From Daldinia sp. FL1419 (Eukaryota; Ascomycota; Sordariomycetes; Xylariales; Hypoxylaceae), in the NCBI GenBank assembly GCA_025201765.1, contig MU623437.1:62001-126000 (forward strand): DNA of 64,000 bases, written 5' to 3'. Below are positions 10,504 through 20,152 of this stretch, piece after piece (within the stretch, counting starts at the first letter, position 1; every line of letters starts with the position of its first letter). The translations under genes and the position numbers were made by a program. Below the pieces are notes generated by a model. The model saw only the letters and a list, made by a program, of their open reading frames with translations, searched no databases and was not told the origin of the DNA.

Positions 10504-12408
10504 ATGCAATCTGGGCAACCTCCATCACAGAACCTCGAGACACACCGTGGTCGGTATAATCACAAACCGGAAGAATCACCTGATATAGTCAAAGAACTCT
10601 CACCAAGACCTTTAGTAAAACCCGCCGAGGCAATGAAGTTTTGGGATACCATTTTCCCCCAGGCTATAACCAAGTCCGAGAGTGAATCGCCAGAAGAACC
10701 CAAGAATCGCTCCAGAGTTGCCGCGGCAAGAAGAGTTGGAAAGATGTACATGAGCAGCTTGAAAGTGCCAAGGGAGCTTACACGTCGAGCAAAGGAATAA
10801 AGGGATTGACGAGAAAGATTTGTCGAAGTTTCGCTGACAAGACAGCGCAGCCCGCCGTGGGGGCAATTAAACTGATCCCCGAGAATGACTATATCACTCC
10901 CGTCCTTGGGGCTGTTCACATTTTACCCGAAGTATACTTACCTAGGTGCCATTCCAATAAACCATATCAACTTTCTAACCAGGTTACTAGTCAACTAATA
11001 AGTTCGTAGCCAGGACGCGAAAAGAAATCCTTGGAGGTTTTGACGACCTTGATCTCATATTTTCTGAAGTAGAATTTTTCATTGAAGCTTTCCCACGAGA
11101 CGAAAATATTCGGAATGCATCAGTGGATTTAGTGGTTGCCATATTGTCTGCTATATAATCCGTCATTGGCTTCTTTATCCAACATTCAAGTACATATTGA
11201 CACCGCTTCCTCCTAAGGATATACCAGGGTAATAATAGGGGCTAATAATAGGGGCTACAGCGGCTGCCTTCAATGGAAACGAATATCAAAGTCACGTAAA
11301 GGCTCATCTCGAGCGTGCGAAGTCAGCTGATGCAAATATTATCTGTCAAGCCTCGAACTCAAAAATATTTAACGATCGCCAGTTGATGCACGAGATATTG
11401 AGACGTGAGTCATAGGCCACGGCCTTTTCGATAATTATCTGGCATAACTCTTTAGCTAACCTGTCTTACTTTTCGTATCCTTGTGCAGGGACGGGCAGAT
11501 AGAAAGAATCGTTCGATATAACGAAAGCTTCTCAACTAGGTACACATGCTCCGGGACCAAAAGCGCATACAGCAGGGCCAAATCTATAAAATACGGCCAA
11601 AGCAGCTTTAGGTGTCGTCAGAGGAAGTCGCTCGTGCTGAGAGTCTAGTTCAAGGTAGACAAGTCAAAGATTGGTTTATTAGCCCCGAGTCATCCCAACT
11701 TCTTATCCATGGAGGCTGTGAGGGTATTCTATCCGTTTCCGGGCTCTCAATATTCTGCACATCCGTTGTCGAGTCGCTCGTCGGAAGGGCTCCTAACTTC
11801 GTCTGCCTATATTTCTTCTGCGGTCTCCATTTAGACGACCTAATGGAGGAACATACAGGGGGCTTCTGATGCTCAAAATATTCATATGTCAGCTTCTCTG
11901 TCAGTACGATATCGACACGAAGATGTTAGCGGGCATCGTTAATGAAGATTACATCAGGAATGGTGATATACATGAGTTAATGAAGTTATTGAGGTGTTTA
12001 ATGGCCCAATTGCCCAAAAATGCTGTCATTTTTTGGTTCATCGACGGAGCAGAGTACTACGAACGAAAAGAATTTGAGCTAGACTTTGGGCATGTTATGG
12101 CCACAATTTTGGACATATCAGTCTCAAAAGCCACTCAAGCTATCGTCAAAATCCTGGTGACAAGCCCTTTAGAAGATCGAGGTCTCATTCTTCATCTGCA
12201 GTCTAGGATGTCCTCTCAGCCCTCGCCTAGCAGAAACAGAGTTTCGAGGCAAGTTATGGAAGAGACGAATAATGCCGTCAATGAACAGAACAGAGCTAGC
12301 TTTTCGACTAAGCGTGGAATGTCAAGAGTTATGAGAAACGATGTGGTCATCACAATTTATTGTACGGCAATATTTTCCCATATATTTTTATTTATAATAT
12401 CAGAATAA
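10504..12408 (+). pseudogene. Decayed STAND/NLR-like gene (Goodbye-type N-terminal region)
   Basis: Several collinear blocks on the + strand belong together. The first is an ATG-initiated block at 10504-10800 (KNRSRVAAARRVGKMYMSSL). Next is 10806-10930 (AVGAIKLIPENDYITPVLGA), then 11012-11155 (RKEILGGFDDLDLIFSEVEF) ended by TAA at 11156 but continuing in frame as SVIGFFIQHS. A fourth lies around 11261-11404 (NIICQASNSKIFNDRQLMHE), followed by a well-kept intron 11405-11488 (GTGAGT, GCTAAC, GTGCAG). The last is QVKDWFISPESSQLLIHG through WFIDG to KILVTSPLEDRG (11612-12408). The last block shifts frame at a G5 run, 11858-11862. The N-terminal helical region resembles the Goodbye-type N-terminal region of fungal STAND proteins, and the hydrophobic strand ending in FIDG resembles a Walker B. 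Several stops and shifts mark it as a pseudogene. Confidence 0.55.
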
Positions 12409-12692
12409 GCAACGAAGACTGGCCGTTGGTCTTTGATGGTGGCTAAATTGTTTGCTACTTGATGGTACTGTGGAACATTCCCTAAAAAATCCATGACGCT
12501 TTGATTGAGGTGTACTAATCATCAAGCTCAAAGGCAATAAACTCAACGCCTTCCAGTAACGCGACAACGTTAGCTGGGAGGCATATAACACTAAGCATCA
12601 ATATATTTAAGCCAACATGGTACGCTGGAAATGAATAGATACCTAGCTTGAAACACCTTCACCTCGATAATAGACGATGAAGCACAGACCCT

Positions 12693-14564
12693 ATGGCTCA
12701 GAATGGAAACGCAGTCCCAGATGGACGTAAGCACATCCTCGTTGTCGGTGCTGGTGCTGCTGGGTATGTATTATATGTAAATTCTCACACCATTAATCAG
12801 TCTAACGTCTGGAATCCAGAATGTCAACAGCGTATCACCTATCGCAGCATCCTAACAAGTTTAATGTAACGTTAATAGACGCTGTCGACTACTGCGGCGG
12901 GCAAGCATTCTCTATCCCACTGGATAAAGAACGTTCCGGGGCATCATGGTGCAATCAGGGGGTCCAAGTATGAGGTCCGGGGCTTTTTAAGCTGGTAACG
13001 TCATTAATAGGACAAAATATAGGGCGGCTCTTACATATTTCATCATACGGTGACTATGTTTCAACGACAAGGCTTTCATGCCGATCCTGTGTATCTCCAA
13101 GTCTCATTCGGCAAAGACGAAACCTTTTGGACCAATGCATTCCCAACGCGATTGTTAGCTCGCAATGAGAAAGACGTTAAGCGGCTGCCAACGGTGTTAA
13201 AGTTAATACGTTGGTTCGAGATTTTCTTCGCTTTACTTCCGTTGAAATTTGTCCTCAAGCTATTCAGGTTCTCCGAGGAATTCACCAATATAATTGCCTT
13301 ACCAATGACTGCTTTATTTCTAGGGACGGGAAATGCTACTCCCGAAGTCCCTACTATTATGTTTGAGAGACTATGTACGTCGCCAACATACGGCATGTGG
13401 TATGCTCCCGATAAAAACACCGTTGTTAATAACAAACCGCCCATGATTGTCTTTCCAAACTTCTCAGACTTCTACAACACTTGGATGAAGGACCTAATCT
13501 CGCGTGGAGTCGTTGTTCGCCTATCTACAGAGCTCAGTGAAATCGTTCAGAGGAATAATCGTGGGGTAGTCGTTAGACTGAAAGCACGGACACCTGTACC
13601 CGACAGGCATAACCCCACTGGAGGTGACCCTGAAGCTCCAGTTACAGAGGAGGTATACGACGAAATTGTTATGTGCTGTCTTGCGGACACCGCGAAGAAA
13701 GTGTTGGGCCGAACGGCAACCTGGAAGGAGAGAAAGGTACTAGGATCAGCCAAATTCAGCGACGACATTACGATCACTCACAACGACTCTGATTACATGA
13801 AGAAACATTACGAGAATTTCTACCGGGAAGATCTTGCCGTTGCTAAGGTGAATGGCGTGGAGCAAACGTCGCGTCTGAATTTTGCGGTGAATAACTTCCG
13901 ACCGATGTACTATATTAAGATGTACCCGCAGGATCGATCCAAACTCGAAATGTGCTTCGATACGACGAATTACCAAAGCCAGTTCCCGGATAAAGTTCCG
14001 TTTGAGCAGCATGTGTTCCAGACCATCTATCTCAACAAAGATCGCGACAGGAAGCTCTGGACGGATCATGAGATTAGAGAGGAAAAGATCATTCGAAAAG
14101 ACTGGTGGCATCAACTTTGCCACAGCTATACGCACTATCTCTTCGTGGTACCGTGGATGATGTTTCTTCAAGCGAAGAATCATACCCGCTATGCGGCTGC
14201 GTGGACTCTTGTCAACGCTCACGAAACCGCGGTCATGTCTGGTATCGCTGCCGCTGTAGACCTCGGCGCGGAATATCCCGAAGATCTCGAACACGACAAG
14301 TTTGCGTTCCTGTGTTTTCGCCTCTACTATCTTCTTGCGTATGGGAAGTGGTATAAGCGCAAATACACTAGTACGCAAGGAGGAGAGCCCACGACGCAGG
14401 CGGCCCAAGAAGGCAAGAGCTGGGCGACGGGGCCATACGGCGGTGTATACGAGGGCCCCGGAGTATCAAAAACGGAGCGGCAGACGTGGAAAGAGGGGCT
14501 CAAGAATGGCACCAGCACTAACAACTTGGCCGATGGGAACGCATCCGGGAGGAGCCAGCCTTGA
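12693..14564 (+). CDS. FAD/NAD(P)-binding flavoprotein oxidoreductase
   Basis: Three exons, 12693-12763, 12820-12967 and 13023-14564, joined over 56- and 55-base introns, give 586 residues. The first join rebuilds the dinucleotide-binding motif HILVVGAGAAG|MSTAYHL (GxGxxG) directly after a short N-terminus. The second restores NQGVQ|GGSYIFHHTV. The acidic residue ending the second beta strand (VTLIDAVD) and the following CGGQAF segment fit an FAD-binding Rossmann fold. A C-terminal block, AWTLVNAHETAVMSGIAAA, resembles the FAD-contacting helix that closes amine-oxidase-like folds. Overall it looks like the predicted NAD/FAD-binding amino-oxidase type (COG2907-like); the substrate is unknown. 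The last ~50 residues are Gly/Thr/Lys-rich and probably disordered. Good ATG context; no clustered partner. Confidence 0.85.
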
Positions 14565-15585
14565 AAGCACGGCCGTTTTAAGGCATGTTCTAGAGCGCAT
14601 TCGAAACGGAGTGGTTGTATTACCGAACACTATGAATCGGAACACTGCCAATTCATCCCTCCCAAGCTCCAAGTTCCAAGTTCCAAGCGTCTTTGATGCC
14701 CTAATCTCCAAATTCAGAAGCTCAAACTACGGTTCAGACCGGACCACCCTTACCACCCCTTACTACGAGATACCACCCTTCTTAACTGTCACTAGGGCAC
14801 GAGCCACACTTCTGCGGTGGCTAGATTATTTACCTGTCTTCCCATTTTGTTGGCTTTCTCGGACGTATAATATGCGTTGAGCCTCAGTATTATATAATTG
14901 AACCACGATTAGAGGTAGTCTAGTTAGCAATTCACGGCCTACGCGGCCTACATAATTTATGGGGATATATATACTTAGTTCCATCGTCTATATCATATGG
15001 AAATAAGTTCGTATTCTCTCCTTCTCTCCAAAAAGGGGGATCGTGACTCACAGCCACAGGTGCAGTAGTGGTATATCGATATTTTTATGTTGTTTATGTC
15101 TACCCCCTTGGCGAGTACAGGCAGCATACGAAAACTCGGGATCGAGTAAGCTATCAGATAGGCATACTACAGCTTCACCATAGCTTATACGACTTATATA
15201 GTAGTCCGTCAGCAGCTGTCAGCGAAAGAAGCTGAGTGGGGCCAGATGTCGGGATATGAATTGGCAGGTGTCAGCAGAGCCTCGACTAAGCCGGTGTCCT
15301 TTACTGATGTTAATTAATCTATGCTAACTTACGCCAACCTATTGTCAACCTATCCCATCTCGTACATCTTACGGACCTGTAGTCTTGTATGAAAATCATC
15401 TCCGCTAGATTAAGGCTCACCTGACTCATCATCGTCTCCCAACGAACGAGTAAAGAAGAGTTCCTAGAAGAATAGAACAAAAAAAAACAAAAAAAACAAA
15501 AAACAAAAAAAAAAAACATTCCTTTGGTTTTGGTTGTGGTTTCGCTTCTGGTTTTGAGATCCTTGGAACCATACATCGACCCAAC
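14565..15585. other. Spacer between the flavoprotein and GNAT genes
   Basis: No gene is visible. A short tandem CCAAGTT unit occurs near 14666-14688. An A-rich tract with single C interruptions at 15479-15516 lies 70-107 bases upstream of the acetyltransferase ATG and may be part of its promoter or 5' leader. Confidence 0.4.
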
Positions 15586-16146
15586 ATGGAGCCGCGTCAC
15601 AAATTTTCTACTACCATCACACAACAGCAACCACTCATATCTATAAGATCCATCTCAGCAGAAGACACTTACGCCTTACGACAGGCAGTGCTTTGGCCCA
15701 ACAAGCCGCTGTCTTACGTGCAGCTACCCGACGACCTCGTCGGTAAGCATTTCGGAGCATTCGTCTCCAATAGCAATGACGGTAATGATAGTGACGGCGC
15801 CAACGATTATGGCGAAGACCGCTGCAGCGGTTGCAACAGCCGCGACAGTAAACAAAAAATTTCCGAGCAAGAGTTGGTGAGCATCATATCGCTGTTCGAT
15901 GATGGGAGTGGCGCGGCACGTTTTCGAAAATTCGCCACCGCGAAGCTGTGGCAGGGCAAAGGCGTGGGGTCCGCGCTACTGAGCTACACCATCGATGCGG
16001 CCGCTAGAGAGGGTGCCACGAGTATCTGGTGCGACGCTCGACAGAGCGCTCTGGGTTTTTATCAGCGCTTCGGCATGAGCGGTGAGGGCGAGGTCTTCTT
16101 CAAGGGCGAGGTGCCTTACCTTCGTATGTCGAGGGCTCTACCCTAA
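15586..16146 (+). CDS. GNAT-family N-acetyltransferase
   Basis: A single-exon gene of 186 residues that transfers an acetyl group from acetyl-CoA; the acceptor is unknown. The acetyl-CoA-binding motif A is clear at residues 116-132: FATAKLWQGKGVGSALL, with the Q-x-x-G-x-G loop at 123-128. Motif B follows (IWCDARQSALGFYQRFGM, 147-164), typical of GNAT enzymes of the small-molecule type. An unusual feature is an Asn/Asp/Gly-rich insertion (residues ~62-90: NSNDGNDSDGANDYGED) between beta strands of the N-terminal half, where other family members have a short loop. The ATG at 15586 is the first in frame. No neighbour suggests a substrate. Confidence 0.88.
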   Translation: MEPRHKFSTTITQQQPLISIRSISAEDTYALRQAVLWPNKPLSYVQLPDDLVGKHFGAFVSNSNDGNDSDGANDYGEDRCSGCNSRDSKQKISEQELVSIISLFDDGSGAARFRKFATAKLWQGKGVGSALLSYTIDAAAREGATSIWCDARQSALGFYQRFGMSGEGEVFFKGEVPYLRMSRALP

Positions 16147-16818
16147 AACCCTTCGTTTTCGGCTCCGGTCTGGCTTGCGTTTGGGTCGGGGGTGACGGGG
16201 GTGACGGGGGTGTCATTAACGAGGGGAAAGGAGAGGAGAACCGGAAGTCTATCGATTCTCTTGGCGCAGGAGTGGGATTAGATGATGCTTTTGTCTCTGC
16301 TTTTGTTCTGCCTGTTCTGCCTGTTCTGCCCGTTCTGCCTGTCGGTCCGCGGCTCACGGGACCTACGGATAACCAATAAATCCGCCCTGTAATGCCACTG
16401 CGCGTCTGTGATTGGGAGGAGGATGCCGCCGCGGACAGCGCCGTACTGTGGTTGGAAATGGGTTTACTATGTATTCCCCGCGTTTTTCATCGGGGCACGG
16501 GCGCTATGGACCATCCTGTGGAGTGACATGGAGGGCGCCTGTGGGCAGAATCCTAGCACCCTTAACATCCTAGCAAGGTGATGGATACCGAAACCTCGAT
16601 TTCCTTGATCACGCTAACGTTCCGTTGTTTGACAGGCGTTCGGGGCCCAAAAGAGCAGGAGGAGTTGCTTGATTTCTCAAGCCTTGAACTACAAATGACG
16701 TATTTTTGGCCATTCAATTCTAGGCGCCTCGAGTAAATGTATGTATGAAGACGGGACAAGGATATCGCCAGTGAATTCTACGTATCGTCTTTCAGTCTTT
16801 CGTCCTTCCCAAGCAGCC

Positions 16819-16870
16819 AAGTTCCCAGTTCCCAGTTCCCAGTTTCCAGTTTCCAGTTTCCAGTTCCCAG
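16819..16870. repeat. Minisatellite of 7-base CCAGTTC/CCAGTTT units
   Basis: About seven head-to-tail copies of a 7-base unit, with C/T variation at the third-last and last positions. Similar CCAAGTT units occur near 14666, and a CCCAGTCT array near 43592, suggesting a family of related simple minisatellites in this genome. Confidence 0.75.
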
Positions 16871-17249
16871 CCTCCCTTGGAGCCCAAGGTGATACAAACG
16901 CATCGCACTTGGGGAAAAGGGGTTCATTAATGGTATCATGCGATATGTAACATACCAAACTTTTACCAAACTTGCTCAACTTACCTGATCTCAGGGTAAT
17001 ACGTACGTTAATTACATGAAAATGGATCACTATCGGCATTAAACCCCCTCGAAAACAGGACCGTATTGGTTTAAGTCGTCACGGGCGATGGTTAATAGCG
17101 GTTAGTAGACACATATTATGTAGGCACTACTGCCATGCAAGCTGATGTGTATACTAGGAATATACTAGGTAATTGCTAGGTAATTGCTAGGTATACTAGG
17201 TATTTTACTAATCACCTGGGCATAAGATAGAGAAGCAGAAGAGGTGAGT

Positions 17250-17285
17250 CTATACCGCAATCTATACCGCAATCTATACCGCACA
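17250..17285. repeat. Three tandem copies of a 12-base unit
   Basis: CTATACCGCAAT is repeated three times, the last copy diverging at its end. It lies in a gene-free stretch, immediately followed by G-rich sequence (17290-17370). Confidence 0.75.
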
Positions 17286-17711
17286 GTGCGGGAAGTGGAG
17301 AGTGGAGAGTTGGAGGAGGGGGGTTTAGAGGGGGCGGAGGGGGCAGAAGGGGCAGAAGGGGGGGGGTGTGGTTCTCCTTTCTGAGGCGTTACGGCGATTC
17401 GACAAGTCTGGTATGAACGGTATGATTTACAAACTCCACTTACGCACGCACTGTTTTATGCAGTGTGCCGGCGGGAGAGAGAGAGAGCCACCTATCGGGA
17501 ACAATGTTTATGAGAAAATCGTCAAGAAAATCAAAATAATGAACGCGAGTAATGTACCCAAGTGACCGGATCTCAAAAAAGAATTATGCTCGGCTACACG
17601 ATAATACGATAATGGTACACGATGATCGGACCCTTAGATCTTCGATGTGGTTGTCTATCGGTCCATCGGCTTTAATCGTCCATCGTACGGCACTTCATAT
17701 TCGAGACCTGG

Positions 17712-17751
17712 CTAATGCTAACTGATGCTAACTGATGCTAACTGATGCTAA
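17712..17751. repeat. Four tandem copies of a 10-base unit
   Basis: The unit CTGATGCTAA (with a slightly degenerate first copy) is repeated head to tail. No coding role is apparent. Confidence 0.75.
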
Positions 17752-18084
17752 CCAGCTTCAGAAAGAGGAAATAATAATAAGACTTGGTACGCCCACTTAC
17801 GTATTTACCGCATCTAAGAGGCACACGATGGTGTAACCAGTATAACCGTCGCTCCCGATCGCGAGCAAGAGAGAGAGAGAGAGACAGAATCCTCAAGGAT
17901 TCAATTAGAAAGGATATTTTTATCATCACTTCGTAATTAAGCCGTACATTATTATTATTATGGGAAATCGTACCTAGGGTCATAACGAAATACCTATCAA
18001 GTAAAGCACCGTGCAGATTTCACAAAAAGTGACCCGGATATACTTGTCTCTTCTCTTCCCCAGTCTCCAGTGAGAAGCTTCCTA

Positions 18085-18125
18085 CATACATACCTACCTA
18101 CCAGCCTACCTACCTAACCTAGGTA
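18085..18125. repeat. TACCTACC / CCTAGGTA motif cluster
   Basis: A run of TACCTACC units ends in the palindromic CCTAACCTAGGTA. It belongs to the dispersed motif family seen at 2.3, 5.4, 25.4, 30.6, 32.6 and 62.5 kb. Confidence 0.65.
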
Positions 18126-19675
18126 TTATACACTTACACTGCGCATTTTTACACCACGCTAAATACCGCTAAACGTCCTACCCTACCTCGAAGAAATGGG
18201 GGACTTTACATATGAGGTACACATAGAACTGACACTAACGCTAACGACGACACGAGCACAGACACTAACAACACTAGGGAAGTGGACGCAACTCACCCAT
18301 AGTAGGCATCAAACTCACTAATCTAGGCATCTACCGGCGTCGCTAACTCTCTAGTCGCCTACGTTAAAGGACGCCCACCGTAAAAGACCCATATCGAACT
18401 TCCTAAATAGAGATCCTAATCGGACTATCAGGGGCGATACACGGTCGATCCGTCCATTGTCCACTGGGCGAGACCAAATCCAGACGCGTACATTAGCAGA
18501 TTAGGTACATTGACAACACAATTGACGACTTAGTGAGGGTCAGTAAGGGCCAGACGGGGGCGTGGCGGACTGAAAATAAACTCGAGACGGGTCTATGTGG
18601 CTCAAACTTGACTCCGTCGGACGTTGGTTGGAGGACGACGGATGCAGCAGTGTCCAATCCGAAGATATTATTTTCCATCTATGCGCATTTAATCCATTTA
18701 ATCCATATAACTAATCCATATAATCCATATAATCCATATAGCGCCAATGCTTCATTGTATCTGCAATGTTCCGTAATGCTGTTTGTTAGTTAGAGGAAGA
18801 CGAGGCTTGGCCCCGGCGGCCCTAGAACTTGGCTTCCAAGAGAAAGAAAATGACCCTCAATGGCTTCTGACAGGCCGTGGCACAGGCCGTGGCAGGCTTC
18901 GACATGGCTTCGACATGGCTTTTCGCTTAGTGCATAGCCGTCGGCCAGCCTCGCGTCAATAGTGGGAAAATTGTAGGGCAGAGGAAACCTAAAGACGTCA
19001 TTAGGCCAACGAAGAATTGCGTACGGCTTGTCTTTCAAGTAGGGTGATGAAGATGGGGAGTGGTCAGTAATTTTATGAAATTCTTATGACTTGGCAAATG
19101 GTGGCAAATGATGGGCCAAATAAAGGGGGTGGGGTAGTATTTAGAGGGTCACCTGTCGATTCACCCAATCATCTTATACGGATGCATGTGGTATGTATGA
19201 GAGACGCATGAGTGCCCAATGTCTTTCATACGGGTTGGGCATTCGAGCATCTGATCCAACGATTTCCAACCTTCCCATCCACTTCGTCCACCTCTCTCAT
19301 GCCTTCCCGTTCACCAGGTACAACTTTGTATTCTACTGTGTACGCCCTTAGGCTACGGTGTCTACTTTGTATACTTTTTCCTACTTTTTCCTACTTTCTC
19401 TACTTTCTCTACTTTTTACTACGGGCACTGCTGCCGGGTTACCTACGGGACCCCGTTGGGCAACGTTCCGTATACCCATTGGGCGCCTCGCGGTGAGTCA
19501 GGTAGGTACAGCAAATTTAGCAAATTCCCTTGCAGATAGACCCGGGGATGGCATCCTTGCAAAGCACGCGGTTGTGCAGTGTGCAGTGTGCAGAGGTCCG
19601 CAGTCTTTGCCAACTGCAGCTAGACTTTGGTCATCCTCACACCCAATATTCAATCCATACGGGGGGCCATCATAG

Positions 19676-19737
19676 GCCATACAGACCATACCGACCATAC
19701 AAACCACACAAACCACACAAGCCATACAAACCATTAC
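19676..19737. repeat. ACCATACA/ACCACACA tandem array
   Basis: Roughly seven imperfect copies of an 8-9 base unit alternating CCATAC and CCACAC. Frames crossing it read as His-Thr or Pro-Tyr repeats and are not genes. Confidence 0.7.
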
Positions 19738-20152
19738 GGGCCATATCATCCAGTCCATTATGCCCATTATAGACCCTGTAGACCCTGTAGGCCCATTCGT
19801 CCCGTACACCCACCGTAGAAAATCCAGTTTATTATTCAAGTACCCGTCAGCCTTCCCTTTGGGTCTCCTGATCCTAACTTGGGAAAGTCGACAAAAACCC
19901 TTCCGTGCTACGTCTTCTTCCGTTTGCCTCACCTTGTCTCGTAATTCCCAGACAACAAAAACCTGACCAAGCCCACCGAAATGAGCCAGCACCTCACTAC
20001 TTCAACTACAATTCAAGACACCAAACTAGCCGAGCTGACCTGGCCATACTTAACAATAACTCTAACATACCAATTCCACCCAGGATACGAGAGACAACAA
20101 GAAGAGAGATAAGAAGAAGAATCCAAGAAGAGGAAGAAGAAGAAGATCTAAA

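Larger units (their letters stand above)
16147..20152. other. 4 kb spacer dominated by short tandem repeats
   Basis: No supportable gene is present. The spacer carries many small tandem arrays, including GGGGGTGAC (16190), TTCTGCCTG (16303-16341), a 7-base CCAGTTC-type array (16819-16870), a 12-base CTATACCGCAAT array (17250-17285), a 10-base CTGATGCTAA array (17712-17751), (GA)n (17869-17884), AATCCATAT arrays (18688-18740) and ACCATACA-type arrays (19676-19737). Frames across these give repetitive peptides and are chance products. Confidence 0.6.

Noticed and set aside
13746..14408. 220-codon frame antisense to the flavoprotein
   Set aside because: It overlaps a strongly supported exon and has no recognisable content.
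16190..19740. CRISPR-like arrays
   Set aside because: Repeat units are 7-12 bases, directly adjacent and without unique spacers; the organism is a fungus.
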